DNA of 64,000 bases from Mucilaginibacter yixingensis (GCF_041080815.1 NZ_CP160205.1:5084001-5148000), one strand, 5' to 3'; shown: positions 1 through 8,772, counted from the first letter of the stretch. Made by a program: numbers and translations. Notes: generated by a model not told the origin, from the letters alone.

Positions 1-68
1 GTAAAAAGGGTGATGCCGGCCAGCAACAATGCTGCGGCAATGAGGGTGGGATATGGTTTGGTTTTCAT
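1..68 (-). CDS. Secreted or membrane protein, N-terminus only
   Basis: An ATG at 68 reads leftwards out of the window. Only 22 residues are visible: a Lys-containing start (MKTKPYP) followed by a hydrophobic run (LIAAALLLAGITLF), which is a typical signal peptide or first membrane segment. Nothing about its function can be said because the rest lies outside the window. It is transcribed in the same direction as the AraC-type gene that begins at 962, with a gap of about 90 bases. Confidence 0.55.
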   Translation of the reverse strand, partial: MKTKPYPTLIAAALLLAGITLF

Positions 69-158
69 ACAATATTGGCCGGGCAGTATTAGTGTAGCCC
101 TTTAAATTGTTAATGAAAGATAGGCATTATTTGTATCCCTCCAAATAAAATGGCACGC

Positions 159-962
159 TTACACTCGCGACGGCGCTACCCCATACATCTTTTTAAAGGC
201 AAAAGAGAAATGCGACAGATCTTCAAAACCCAGATCCATATAAATAGTTGAGGGGGCGGCACCTTTCTCTTTGATAAGATAATGCGCCTCGCGCAGGCGG
301 CGTTGTTGCAGCCATTTGCTGGGCGATGTGTGGAATGCTTTCTCAAAGTCGCGCTTAAAGGTGGCCAGGCTGCGGCCGGTGAGGTAAGCAAAACGATTTA
401 GCCCTACGTTGAAATGGAAATTGCGGTTCATAAAAGCTTCCAGATCTATCTTGCCCGGCTCGCTAAAATCAAACAGCGTGTTCTTCAGCTCCGGATTGGT
501 TTTGAGCAACAGCATCAGCGCTTCGGTTACCTTGTGTTCCATCAACTCCGGATCGGGAGCCTCGGTTTCCAGATAAGGTAATAACGAGTTGATAAAGGCT
601 TTAAAGTGCGGATTGGATTCCAGTTTCAGGATGGTGCCATCAAAAGCCGGGCCGTCTACCTTATAGGCGTGCGTGAGGCTGAAATTGCGCAGCATATCCT
701 GACTGAAGCGGATAGAGATCGATTTAAAGTCTCCGCCGTTTTCTGGCGGCACTTTAGAAAATTTTAACAACCGGTTGCGGCGCATAAAACGGAAATCACC
801 GGGCTGATTCGCAAACTCCTGCTCGCCATCGTTCACCATCATAGTGCCTGCCACCTGGTAGCTGAAAATGTGCTCGGGTACAAACTGCTCCCCTTCACGG
901 CTGCGGCTATGGTAGCACGAGTAAAGGATACGCGGTCGGTCGTTTGGTGCGTCGGTTGTCAT
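159..962 (-). CDS. AraC-family transcriptional regulator
   Basis: A 267-residue regulator. Residues about 170-267 form the double helix-turn-helix of the AraC/XylS family, ending in the usual recognition region (LGFEDLSHFSFAFKKMYGVAPS). The first 150 residues look like a cupin-type sensing domain (contains NQPGDFRFM and SIRFSQDM), so it probably binds a small ligand and switches a nearby gene; no target is evident. The start at 962 is supported by a TAnnTTTG promoter element that ends four bases upstream. It diverges from the membrane-protein gene at 1041, which could share its control region. Confidence 0.88.
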   Translation of the reverse strand: MTTDAPNDRPRILYSCYHSRSREGEQFVPEHIFSYQVAGTMMVNDGEQEFANQPGDFRFMRRNRLLKFSKVPPENGGDFKSISIRFSQDMLRNFSLTHAYKVDGPAFDGTILKLESNPHFKAFINSLLPYLETEAPDPELMEHKVTEALMLLLKTNPELKNTLFDFSEPGKIDLEAFMNRNFHFNVGLNRFAYLTGRSLATFKRDFEKAFHTSPSKWLQQRRLREAHYLIKEKGAAPSTIYMDLGFEDLSHFSFAFKKMYGVAPSRV

Positions 963-966
963 TATC

Positions 967-974
967 CAAATTTA
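967..974 (-). promoter_or_regulatory. Bacteroidota -7 promoter element (TAAATTTG)
   Basis: Read on the minus strand this is TAAATTTG, matching TAnnTTTG. Four bases (GATA) separate it from the ATG at 962, so the AraC-type mRNA would start at or next to the initiation codon. Confidence 0.6.
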
Positions 975-1040
975 ATGGGTATAGTTTTGCTTTGTGCAGC
1001 GGGTTTGTCGATAAATTATCATATTCGCCCATAAGAACCG

Positions 1041-1655
1041 ATGAAATACTTTTTAAGGCGTTTAAAAACGTCACCCACTCTTTTCCTGATTGCCGGGCCG
1101 CTGCTCATTTTGTTCTTTTGCTATAAAGGTTATTTTCTCATCCACCTGGTGTTTAAGCATAATATCTGGGGGTTGATGTACCCGGCTTATATTGCCATAG
1201 TGCTGCTGGCCATGCTGCTGGATGGTTTCCTGGTTAAGCGCATGCACTACAATTGGGTAACGCTGATAGAAATTGGGTTGATCGTCCTCTTCCGGATTGC
1301 CAACCGTTATGAAGAACGCGGCCTTACCCTCAATCTTTATCAAATGAGCGGTAAAGTGTTGGTAATTATTGATGACCCTAAAGGTCTTACGCCTAAAGAT
1401 TTCAAACAAACCGGCATTTTTAATAAGGAATATGCTATACCGGCCGATGGGGTGCTGCGCATCAACCGCCGGGCCTTTCCTCCGGATGAGTTTAATTTTA
1501 AGACACCATCCGATTGGCAAGGCTGCACCGAGATTTTTTATTCCAAACCTGATTATCCTTTTAATTGGGAAATGGTGACCCCTGCATTTAGCAATGTAAA
1601 CTATAACCGGCACGCGGCGGACAGCGTGCTGCAAAGTAAAGGATTGTTGAAGTAA
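1041..1655 (+). CDS. Membrane protein of unknown function
   Basis: 204 residues not recognised as a named family. Three hydrophobic segments are visible near residues 12-35, 42-60 and 66-82, followed by a soluble domain of about 115 residues (contains KVLVIIDDPKG and PPDEFNFKTP). The layout suggests an inner-membrane anchored protein with a cytosolic or periplasmic C-terminal domain. It diverges from the AraC-type gene on the left; the next rightward gene starts about 90 bases later. Function unknown. Confidence 0.65.
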   Translation: MKYFLRRLKTSPTLFLIAGPLLILFFCYKGYFLIHLVFKHNIWGLMYPAYIAIVLLAMLLDGFLVKRMHYNWVTLIEIGLIVLFRIANRYEERGLTLNLYQMSGKVLVIIDDPKGLTPKDFKQTGIFNKEYAIPADGVLRINRRAFPPDEFNFKTPSDWQGCTEIFYSKPDYPFNWEMVTPAFSNVNYNRHAADSVLQSKGLLK

Positions 1656-1746
1656 TTGGCATAGTTGGCGGCCTACATTTTTGTGGTTTACTAAGGCTGA
1701 TTATATTTATGTCGCCAATCGTCTTACCCTCAGAAAACAACTGTAT

Positions 1747-2388
1747 ATGAGTTTTAAAGTGATATTGTTGATCTCAGTTTGTTTGTTTTTGTCATCTTCG
1801 CTTAGAAGTGAAGATACATTACGGAGTAAAAATAGAAGTGGAGTTTACACTTCTAACTTTGGTAAGGTTACTATTGCGATAACAGGTGCCTCAATAACAG
1901 GCGCATATGAATATTACGATAAATGGGATGAAAAAAACCATTCGTTTACCGATATAAACTGCTTCTACATTCATGGCAAGATATCTAAGAAGGGAGTCTG
2001 GCAAATTGTAGCATGCTACCCTGGTTACGACCTGAAAATACCTGGTAAACTGATAATATCTGACGATGACAGATCTTTGAGAATGGTTCTGACCAGATCG
2101 CCAGATGGAGGTTATTTAGCAACTGATTTTACTGATGAGAAAAATAATCAGAATACGTTCTTATTGAGAGAGAGATTAAATATCTCAGAACTGAAAGTTG
2201 TTGTTTCAAAAAAGGCCAACTTGTTTGATTATAACGGTATAACCTTTGCGCAGCGAAAGGGGTATCTTATAAGGCAAGATTTCGTAGGGGTAATTGCGAC
2301 TCGCGGTAGTTATACTAAAATATCGTATAGCTCTCCAGGAACGGAAAAAAGAAGCGAGTATTGGGTTGAGGGTCGTGATTTGAACTGA
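1747..2388 (+). CDS. Secreted protein of unknown function
   Basis: The open frame begins at 1681, but the ATG at 1747 is the likely start because it opens directly into a signal peptide (MSFKVILLISVCLFLSSSLRS). The mature part, about 190 residues, is rich in beta-type sequence and charged residues and carries no motif I recognise. The gene is more AT-rich than its neighbours. It is followed closely by the YceH-like gene on the same strand, with about 90 bases between. Confidence 0.6.
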   Translation: MSFKVILLISVCLFLSSSLRSEDTLRSKNRSGVYTSNFGKVTIAITGASITGAYEYYDKWDEKNHSFTDINCFYIHGKISKKGVWQIVACYPGYDLKIPGKLIISDDDRSLRMVLTRSPDGGYLATDFTDEKNNQNTFLLRERLNISELKVVVSKKANLFDYNGITFAQRKGYLIRQDFVGVIATRGSYTKISYSSPGTEKRSEYWVEGRDLN

Positions 2389-2476
2389 TTGAGCAATCAG
2401 TAGCTACCCTCTAGCCACATGCTGCCGCCTTGTGATGGTGGATGTTTTGTTAATGTATATTTCTATATTTAACCCG

Positions 2477-3133
2477 ATGGATTCACCTGCTACCTTACCC
2501 GTACTGAGCGCCGAAGAGTTGCGCGTACTGGGTGCGCTGATGGAAAAAGCGCGTACCACGCCCGAGTATTACCCCATGTCGTTAAACAGCTTAACGGCAG
2601 CCTGCAACCAGAAAACATCGCGCAAGCCGGTGGTTAATTATGATGAGAATACGGTGGCCCACGCGCTGGATTCGCTCAAGAAACGCGGATTGATCTCAAC
2701 GGCAACCGGAGGTGGCAGCCGTACCATAAAGTTTAAGCACAACTTTGCCATTGTTTACCCCATTGTACCGGCAGAGGTAGCTATTATCTGTCTGCTGATG
2801 CTACGCGGTCCGCAAACACCTGGCGAACTGAATACCAACTCGGGCCGTTTATGGGAGTTTGAGTCGATAGACGAGGTACAACAAACTTTAGAAAAATTGG
2901 CCGCCGATGAGCCTGCTTATGTAGTTCAGCTCCCCCGCCGCGCCGGACAAAAAGAAGCCCGCTACGCCCACCTGCTGGCTGGTGAACCTGAAATAACCGA
3001 AGATGACGATGATGCCGAGCTAACTGTTCGTGCCAGCAACGCCGTAGAGCCGCGTGTGGTTTCGCTAGAACAGCGCGTAGCCGAATTGGAAGCTACGGTT
3101 GCCAGGTTGATGAAAGAGTTGGGGGTAGAGTAA
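2477..3133 (+). CDS. YceH-family protein (DUF480)
   Basis: 218 residues from the ATG at 2477; the frame is open 45 bases upstream, but homologues begin near LPVLSAEELRVLGALMEK, which supports this start. The family consists of two winged-helix-like domains, here residues about 8-85 and 95-175, with the conserved stretches TPEYYPMSLNSL, NQKTSR and RGPQTPGEL. The last 25 residues (VVSLEQRVAELEATVARL) are a predicted coiled coil, as usual for the family. Cellular role is not established. An imperfect promoter element (TATATTTA) ends five bases before the start. Confidence 0.88.
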   Translation: MDSPATLPVLSAEELRVLGALMEKARTTPEYYPMSLNSLTAACNQKTSRKPVVNYDENTVAHALDSLKKRGLISTATGGGSRTIKFKHNFAIVYPIVPAEVAIICLLMLRGPQTPGELNTNSGRLWEFESIDEVQQTLEKLAADEPAYVVQLPRRAGQKEARYAHLLAGEPEITEDDDDAELTVRASNAVEPRVVSLEQRVAELEATVARLMKELGVE

Positions 3134-3153
3134 GCCCTTCTTTAATAACCTCA

Positions 3154-3227
3154 TGTCATGCTGAGCTTGTCGAAGCATTGCGGGCTGACTGGCCTTCGCG
3201 CGCCCTTCGACAGGCTCAGGCTGACAT
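3154..3227. repeat. Intergenic palindromic repeat, GTCATgctgag family
   Basis: Inverted arms: the left begins GTCATGCTGAGCTTGTCGAA and the right ends CTTCGACAGGCTCAGGCTGAC. It lies between the convergent YceH-like and lipoprotein genes and belongs to the family also seen at 18781, 19265 and 40616. Confidence 0.85.
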
Positions 3228-3260
3228 ACCCATCCCTCTTTTTATAGATTTTCGATGCTG

Positions 3261-4211
3261 TTACTGCCTGCCTGTCACATTCAAAATAATAATACTGCTG
3301 TGCGGGATGCCCAGCGTACTGCCCGGTGTAACCTTCAGATAAGCTTTTAAGTAGCCATCCACAATGCCCTTCATGGCTTTTAGATAAGATGCCTGAAACT
3401 CAGGCTCAATGCTATCCACTGATTTGCGGAAGATGATATTGCCCTTTGCATCCACCCAGGCACTAAAAGCGTAATGAAAATCTTCATAAGCCTTGTTGAT
3501 GGTGATGTTAAACTCGGGTAGCATATAATCAATAGGCGGCATATCGGGCTGCAACTCGGTAGTGTCGGCCGGGACACGCTGCACGCTGATGAGGTTGCTC
3601 GCAGGAGTTAATTGTACCGACTGACGGGCAGAGAATGCTTTGTTCAGATCGGCATTGGCAGCGGCGCTTTTCTTCTGGATAAAAGCGGTATCGGCATGGG
3701 TAAACTGCTGCATGCTGGCCGGATCTCGATGCAGCACGTTGCGGATATAGTCATCAGCATAAAGCGTCATAAACACTACCGATTTATCATTCTCAATCAC
3801 CTTGTTGCGCACCTGCAGCACCTGGAATCGAATGCTGTCTTTAGTCAGCTTTTTCAGTCGCAGCCATGCCCAGGCCACGTTAAAAACCGAGTCATGATCA
3901 AACGTTACCGGATCGTCTACAAATACCTTGCGTTTGGGGTTCCAGATGTTTACGGTAGTATCGCTGGTAAAGGCCAGCTTCCAGTTGGGTTCAATCTGGT
4001 AACCATTATCGGCAAAAGAATAGCCAGAGCTAAAGGCCCGGCGCACCTCGGTAAAACGTTTGTTAAAAACCGATTTAAAAGTAGGTTGCGGCGGCGCTTG
4101 TTGAGCTGTATGTTTTACGCTGGTGCCTTTATCGGTCCCGCAAGCCACAACCATGGCCGCCAGGGTTATCAGTAAGATGCAGGTAGATAACCTGTTTGAA
4201 ATGCGTGTCAT
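3261..4211 (-). CDS. Lipoprotein of unknown function
   Basis: About 316 residues. The ATG at 4211 is preferred over the GTG at 4214. An N-terminal lipoprotein signal ends in the lipobox VVAC near residue 24, so the mature protein should be anchored by its Cys in the outer or inner membrane. The remainder is soluble, with repeated Trp/Phe-rich segments (PNWKLAFTSDTTVNIW, AWAWLRLKKL) and a conserved-looking C-terminal half. I do not recognise the family. Roughly 460 bases of repeats separate it from the ECF sigma factor gene upstream, so the two probably do not form an operon. Confidence 0.7.
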   Translation of the reverse strand: MTRISNRLSTCILLITLAAMVVACGTDKGTSVKHTAQQAPPQPTFKSVFNKRFTEVRRAFSSGYSFADNGYQIEPNWKLAFTSDTTVNIWNPKRKVFVDDPVTFDHDSVFNVAWAWLRLKKLTKDSIRFQVLQVRNKVIENDKSVVFMTLYADDYIRNVLHRDPASMQQFTHADTAFIQKKSAAANADLNKAFSARQSVQLTPASNLISVQRVPADTTELQPDMPPIDYMLPEFNITINKAYEDFHYAFSAWVDAKGNIIFRKSVDSIEPEFQASYLKAMKGIVDGYLKAYLKVTPGSTLGIPHSSIIILNVTGRQ

Positions 4212-4300
4212 CACTGACGGCTAAGATAAGGGAAAATGTGGGTAGTAGTGGTTGGAGATTAGTTAATCAGTGATCGGGATAAATAGGGCGACTAAATAAA

Positions 4301-4664
4301 GAAGCGGTGGAATAGTGCGATTCCCCTCTTGAGAGGGGCGGAAGGGGGGGGCTTTATACGTGCGAATAACACACCCCTGCAGTCACACCATCAACGCGCA
4401 ACCTTTCAAGAGAGTAATAGCCCATAAAGAGGCAGCGAGCATCTAAAGACGCGAAGGCCAGTGCGATTCCCTCCCTTGGGAGGGTGTAGGGAGGGGTTTG
4501 TGCGATTGCATGCGGTATAAACCCCTCCCCGCCACTTCACAATGCCACCACGCCCCTCCCCAAGGAGGGATTTATTATACTCCTGCCAATTGATGGACTA
4601 TTCCCCTCTCAAGAAGAGGATTTAGCATCTTTCCATCACCTATGGCGTCTTTGCGAGCGACTGC
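4301..4664. repeat. Composite dispersed repeat, long copy with internal insertion
   Basis: Fills most of the 460-base gap between 4211 and 4672. Its first 38 bases (4301-4338) are identical to 14371-14408, and its last 30 resemble the end of that second copy (gcgagcgactgc). Between them this copy holds about 200 extra bases, themselves made of inverted CCCTCCC/GGGAGGG arms, so it looks like one repeat inserted into another. No gene is visible in this gap. Confidence 0.8.
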
Positions 4665-4671
4665 GAAAGAA

Positions 4672-5256
4672 TTATTTTATCAACAGAAACACCAGGAAGC
4701 CCAGATAGTGACTCAGCCCCAGTTGCAAACGCTTAAGTGCTTTAGTTAAATGGTTTTCAACCGTTTTTTCTGAGATGCCCAGATACAACGCAATCTCCTT
4801 GTTGGTTTTGTGCTGTTTGCGACTTAGCTCGTAAACCGAGCGGCATTTATCAGGCAGCTGACTGATCTCCTGTTCAATGGTGTCAGTCAGGTCTTTCAGC
4901 AGGATGGTTTCTTCGGTAGAGTTATCGGTTTCGTGACCATGTACAGCGATAAAAGCTTCGCGATACTTCTCGCGCACCAGCTCTTTGCGATAATGATCAA
5001 TCACCAGATGGATAACAGACGAGTAAAGGTATGACGATACCCCGTTAATGAGCGGTAATGAATGGCGCTTAACCCACAGGTTGGTAAATAACTCCTGCAC
5101 AATCTCTTCACACAGCTCTTTATTGCGCAGGCGTTTCCAGGCCGCGTTATAAAGCTTTTTCCAGTGCCTTTTATAGAGTTCTTTAAAGGCGCCAAGCTTG
5201 TCATCGCGCAGCAAGTCAACAAGAATATTTTCAGACAATGTGGTATAATCCGTCAT
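4672..5256 (-). CDS. ECF-type RNA polymerase sigma factor
   Basis: 194 residues with the two-domain ECF layout. Region 2 spans about residues 20-90 (AFKELYKRHWKKLYNAAW, CEEIVQELFTNLW) and region 4 about 130-180 (LPDKCRSVYELSRKQHKT, LGISEKTVENHLTKALKRL). It directs RNA polymerase to a specific promoter set. In Bacteroidota such factors usually sit beside a FecR-type anti-sigma gene and a SusC/SusD pair; neither is present here, so its partner and targets are unknown. The C-terminus ends in a short hydrophobic tail (YLGFLVFLLIK), common in this subgroup. Confidence 0.9.
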   Translation of the reverse strand: MTDYTTLSENILVDLLRDDKLGAFKELYKRHWKKLYNAAWKRLRNKELCEEIVQELFTNLWVKRHSLPLINGVSSYLYSSVIHLVIDHYRKELVREKYREAFIAVHGHETDNSTEETILLKDLTDTIEQEISQLPDKCRSVYELSRKQHKTNKEIALYLGISEKTVENHLTKALKRLQLGLSHYLGFLVFLLIK

Positions 5257-5565
5257 GCCAGAAATAACAGTAAAATTAGATGTTTAATTGGTTTGCTTAA
5301 TAAACAGTAATATTCATTAAAATAATGCTAACCCGCAATACGCATTATCATTATTACAAGCAATAGTTGTTTAAACTCGTTTTGTTGCAATTTTTAGGCT
5401 GGTAAGCTTTTGTAAATTTCCATTATTTCATCCGAATTGATGTTTTATAATAGAATTTGAAATGGCCTTAGTGTAGAAAATACGCTATTGAATCCATTAA
5501 TATGCATGCATAGTAATAAAGAAGGCGCCCATAGTAGCGCCTTCTTTGAAAAATGTTGTTCTAAT
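5257..5565. other. Intergenic region with one hairpin
   Basis: A 309-base AT-rich stretch between the sigma factor gene and the VOC-protein gene, both read leftwards. It should hold the sigma-factor promoter. Apart from the terminator hairpin at 5518-5547, I see no gene or repeat. Confidence 0.6.
5518..5547 (-). terminator. Hairpin terminator of the VOC-protein gene
   Basis: Perfect 11-base stem AAAGAAGGCGC / GCGCCTTCTTT with an 8-base loop, about 20 bases past the stop codon of the leftward gene; on the minus strand it continues into a short T-rich run. Confidence 0.7.
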
Positions 5566-5943
5566 TTAGTTTTTCTGCAATACAGAAAATATGTTGCCAG
5601 ATGGGTCTTTAAACCAGGCAATCAACGGCCCGCCTGCGCGGAAGATGCCTCTCTCATCAGTGCTGGCGCTGCCCAGATCATAGTGCTCAAATTTTACACC
5701 TTTGGCGGTTAGTTCATCAACCGCGGTATCAATATTGTCAACCGGTAGATTAAGCACCGTGAAAACCGCGGGTACGTGGTCTGGCTTGGGGTAAACCAAT
5801 ACCGTGTTGTTGCCAAATTTAAGCGATAGCGTACCCTCGGGGCCGCTATCTATGCTGATGCCCAGTTTATCGGTGTAGAACTGTTTGGCTGCCTCAATGT
5901 CTTTAACGGCAAATCCGGCAAATGCCTGCTCATAAAGTATCAT
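5566..5943 (-). CDS. VOC-superfamily protein (glyoxalase/bleomycin-resistance fold)
   Basis: 125 residues starting at the ATG at 5943, which opens as MILYEQAFAGFAVKDIEAAK; the longer open frame upstream reads through a palindromic repeat and is not coding. The protein has the paired beta-alpha-beta-beta-beta modules of VOC proteins: DIEAAKQFYTDKLGI near the N-terminus and DNIDTAVDELTAKGVKFEHY in the second half, ending FKDPSGNIFSVLQ. Members bind a metal and act on small molecules or bind antibiotics; the substrate cannot be predicted. Confidence 0.85.
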   Translation of the reverse strand: MILYEQAFAGFAVKDIEAAKQFYTDKLGISIDSGPEGTLSLKFGNNTVLVYPKPDHVPAVFTVLNLPVDNIDTAVDELTAKGVKFEHYDLGSASTDERGIFRAGGPLIAWFKDPSGNIFSVLQKN

Positions 5944-6013
5944 AAGCTTTCGTTTTAAAGTTGTTATAGAATTAAGACTCGGTTGAAGGGTTTTGTTTGC
6001 GCATACTCCATTT

Positions 6014-6131
6014 GTCATTCCAAACGAACAAGTGGTTGGTTGTGCGGTAGCGTGAGGAGGAATCTTATATAAGCGATAAGCCAAAGAGGTTTCTTTGCAC
6101 TCGTATAAGATTTCTCCTTCGTCGAAATGAC
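6014..6131. repeat. Intergenic palindromic repeat, GTCATtcc family
   Basis: Starts GTCATTCC and ends TTCGTCGAAATGAC, with internal inverted arms. It lies in the 215-base gap between two leftward genes and creates a false N-terminal extension in the VOC reading frame. Confidence 0.7.
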
Positions 6132-6158
6132 ATCATGGTAAAGAGTTGCTATGTGAGC

Positions 6159-6737
6159 CTACCTCACCACCTCATAAAACAACCCTACCACGCCCGATTT
6201 TTCAAACGCTTTAGATTTGATCAGTTTCAGCTGCACGCGGTCGGTCACTTCTTTAAATAGTGGTTTGCCGTTGCCTAATATTACCGGCTCCAGTTTAATA
6301 TGATACTCGTCTACCAAACCACGTTTGGTTAGTTCCTGCACCATCTCGGCCCCGCCGAAGATCACCATATCTTTACCCGGTTGTGCTTTCAATTTGGTAA
6401 TCTCGTCGGCAACATCGCCGGAGGCAATTACAGAGTTGGTCCACTCTGCCTTATCCAGCGTTTTGCTGAACACCACTTTGCGGGTATCGTTCATCCAATG
6501 TGCAAAGGCTACCAGTTCTGGCGGAATGTTAGGCATAGCAGGCACGCCCGGCCAAAACTGAGCAAAGCCTTCATATAGCTTGCGGCCGGTTAAAATGGTA
6601 TCTACATTTTCTACCATACCATCCGCCATAAAGGCGCCCATCTCATCGTCGGTACGGGTCATCCAGTCTTGCTCATTTTCCGCGCCGGCTACGCAGCCGT
6701 CAAAAGACAGGTGTATAAATAAAATTACTTTTCTCAT
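6159..6737 (-). CDS. Dihydrofolate-reductase-like protein (RibD C-terminal family)
   Basis: 192 residues matching the RibD C-terminal/DHFR-like fold. It opens KVILFIHLSFDGCVAG and has the family stretches ENVDTILTGRKLYEGFAQFW (residues about 45-65), KVVFSKTL, KAQPGKDMVIFGGAEMVQEL and GLVDEYHIKLEPVILGNGKPLF. Relatives are NADPH-dependent reductases of unknown substrate, often found as stand-alone genes beside SRPBCC and VOC genes as here. True folate activity should not be assumed. Confidence 0.88.
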   Translation of the reverse strand: MRKVILFIHLSFDGCVAGAENEQDWMTRTDDEMGAFMADGMVENVDTILTGRKLYEGFAQFWPGVPAMPNIPPELVAFAHWMNDTRKVVFSKTLDKAEWTNSVIASGDVADEITKLKAQPGKDMVIFGGAEMVQELTKRGLVDEYHIKLEPVILGNGKPLFKEVTDRVQLKLIKSKAFEKSGVVGLFYEVVR

Positions 6738-6789
6738 AGCAGTTGTTTATTATGTTATAGCGAGGAGCACCCTGGGATCAAACGTTGGG

Positions 6790-6858
6790 GTGACGAAGCA
6801 ATCTCGTCGCAAGAATAGTGCACGCGAGGAATCCCCACACAGCCTTGCTCACAATGAC
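6790..6858. repeat. Intergenic palindromic repeat, GCGAcgaagcaatc family
   Basis: Degenerate copy containing GACGAAGCAATCTCGTCGC and ending CTCACAATGAC, related to the inner arms of the element at 8619-8716. It lies between two leftward genes. Confidence 0.6.
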
Positions 6859-6864
6859 AATGTT

Positions 6865-7416
6865 CTATTTTTCTAATACACGTTTCAGGTTGTTCAAACT
6901 CTCGGCCATATCGGCTCCCAATTTTTTCGGCAGGCTCATCATAATGTGGAACATACGCATCATCAAGTTGCGTTTTCCCTGTATGGTCCAGTTGATATTG
7001 GTTTGGCCCTGACCAGCATCCCTGGTGGTAAAAGTGGCTTCAAGTCCGCCTTCGAAGGGTTTAATAAAACGCACATTGGTAATCATCTGTTGGCCTTCTT
7101 TTATGCTTTTTATTTCTTGTTCGCCCTGTCCTACTTGTTTGTTATCGCTATCCCAGGTGTACAAAAAGCCCGGCTGACCGTCAGTGCCGGTAAATGTGCG
7201 TTGCGCGTTCAGATCGGTCATTACCCATTTGCTGTAATAGTCCTGGTTTTTGAGGATGCGCACGTAGTCAAAAACTTCCTGTCGCGGGCGGTTGATTACT
7301 ACCTCCCTGCTGATGGTATAATCTTCGCTGCTGGCAGCTGCGGCAATAAGGAGAATAATTATTATGGTGCCAATAAGGCCCAGAATGAAGTAAACAATGA
7401 TAAGTACTAGTTCCAT
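6865..7416 (-). CDS. SRPBCC-family (polyketide cyclase-like) membrane-anchored protein
   Basis: 183 residues. A single N-terminal membrane helix (residues about 4-28) is followed by an SRPBCC/START-like domain that begins ISREVVINRPRQEVFDYV and continues with YYSKWVM, GQGEQEIKSIKEGQQM and NINWTIQGKRNLMMRMFH. The fold forms a hydrophobic ligand pocket; the ligand is unknown. It is followed on the same strand by the DHFR-like gene, separated by a palindromic repeat. Confidence 0.85.
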   Translation of the reverse strand: MELVLIIVYFILGLIGTIIIILLIAAAASSEDYTISREVVINRPRQEVFDYVRILKNQDYYSKWVMTDLNAQRTFTGTDGQPGFLYTWDSDNKQVGQGEQEIKSIKEGQQMITNVRFIKPFEGGLEATFTTRDAGQGQTNINWTIQGKRNLMMRMFHIMMSLPKKLGADMAESLNNLKRVLEK

Positions 7417-7595
7417 GATGATGATTGTTTGGAGTGATATAGTGATTATGGTTTGATGTTAAATTATAGATTATTTTTTGTTTCTGGTGATTGAACAATA
7501 TAAAAGTACCCTGAAAGTCAGGCTGCCGTGAGGGGCCATTGCGCAAACATGGCGGGTTGTTTGCGACAGATTTTCTTTTTAGTTTTACTTTTACC

Positions 7596-8570
7596 ATGAA
7601 ACATGTTTCAATACTGATACCCGTGGGCCATACCAGCCTGAGTAACATTGATGGCAGCCATCATATTCTTACAGAGGTTAATAACTTTATGCAGATGATG
7701 GGCCAGCAGCCACTGTTTAACGTGCAGATGGTGGGCCTGGAGGCGCCTACCCCACAGCGTAACGGCCTGTTTACCATTAAACCCGATGTGCTGTATAAAG
7801 ACATTGAGAAAACCGATATGGTGATCATTCCCGCTGTGCACGGCGATATTGAGCAGACGTTAAAGGCCAATGCCGCATTACTACCCTGGATAGTGGATCA
7901 ATATAACAAAGGTGCCGAATTGGTGAGTTTTTGCATCGGTGCATTTGTGCTGGCAGCCACCGGTTTGTTAAAAGGAAAGCAGTGTGCCACGCACTGGGTG
8001 GCAGCAAATGATTTCAGGAGGATGTACCCGGATGTAAACCTGGTTGACTATAAAATTATGACCGAGGAAGATGGCATTTACACCAGCGGGGGTGCTTACT
8101 CTTACCTTAACCTGATGGTTTACCTGGTGGAAAAACATGCGGGTAGAGAAATGGCCATCATGATCTCAAAAGCGTTTATGATTGATATCGATCGCGATAG
8201 CCAGTCGCCATTCATCATCTTCCAGGGGCAAAAAGCTCACGAGGATGCCCCTGTTAAAAAAGCGCAGGAATACATTGAACAGAATTTTCAGGACCGCATT
8301 ACAGTAGATCAGCTGGCAGATATGCTGGCCCTCGGTCGTCGCAGTTTGGAGCGTCGTTTTAAACAGGCCACCAGCAACACCGTAACCGAATACATACAAC
8401 GCGTAAAAATGGAAGCCGCCAAGAAAAGCCTGGAGGTGAGCCGCAAAAACATTAACGAGGTGATGTATGATGTGGGTTATACCGATGTGAAAACCTTCCG
8501 CACGGTGTTTAAAAAGGTAACGGGCCTGTCGCCGGTGGAGTATAAGCATAAGTATAATAAGGCGGCGTAA
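7596..8570 (+). CDS. GlxA-like transcriptional regulator (DJ-1/PfpI domain plus AraC HTH)
   Basis: 324 residues from the ATG at 7596 (MKHVSILIPVGH). Residues about 1-190 are a DJ-1/PfpI-type domain with the nucleophile-elbow Cys in LVSFCIGAFVLAATGLL. Residues about 220-324 are an AraC-type double helix-turn-helix (DRITVDQLADMLALGRRSLERR, YDVGYTDVKTFRTVFKKVTG). The architecture is that of GlxA/FtrA regulators, which sense a metabolite through the DJ-1 domain. It diverges from the SRPBCC/DHFR-like pair, a plausible target. Confidence 0.9.
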   Translation: MKHVSILIPVGHTSLSNIDGSHHILTEVNNFMQMMGQQPLFNVQMVGLEAPTPQRNGLFTIKPDVLYKDIEKTDMVIIPAVHGDIEQTLKANAALLPWIVDQYNKGAELVSFCIGAFVLAATGLLKGKQCATHWVAANDFRRMYPDVNLVDYKIMTEEDGIYTSGGAYSYLNLMVYLVEKHAGREMAIMISKAFMIDIDRDSQSPFIIFQGQKAHEDAPVKKAQEYIEQNFQDRITVDQLADMLALGRRSLERRFKQATSNTVTEYIQRVKMEAAKKSLEVSRKNINEVMYDVGYTDVKTFRTVFKKVTGLSPVEYKHKYNKAA

Positions 8571-8573
8571 GGG

Positions 8574-8772
8574 AACCAGGATTTAACGAATTTTTAGGAT
8601 TTACAGGATAAAGCCAATACGTCTTTGCGAGGCACGAAGCAATCTCTGCAAATGCTATGTGGGTTTGCATATTCGACTATCCTGTACAGAGGTTGCTTCG
8701 TGCCTCGCAAAGACGTGTTAGATAAATAGAACAGGCATCCTGTAAATCCTAAAAATTCGTTAAATCCAGGTT
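8574..8772. repeat. Nested double palindrome between convergent genes
   Basis: Outer arms 8574-8609 and 8737-8772 are inverted copies of each other with 35 of 36 bases matching. Inside them, arms 8619-8647 and 8688-8716 are inverted with 28 of 29 matching and carry the GCGAGGCACGAAGCAATC motif. The whole unit fills the space between the GlxA-like gene and the convergent gene at 8772, whose stop codon it touches. It may serve both genes as a terminator. Confidence 0.92.

Noticed and set aside
3612..4175. Long plus-strand frame opposite the lipoprotein gene
   Set aside because: Antisense shadow of 3261-4211; no start signal and no family-like sequence.
5944..6084. N-terminal extension of the VOC gene
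   Set aside because: The sequence is a palindromic repeat; the family starts at MILYEQAF.
6159..6737. True dihydrofolate reductase (FolA)
   Set aside because: Sequence matches the RibD C-terminal family, not the FolA core.
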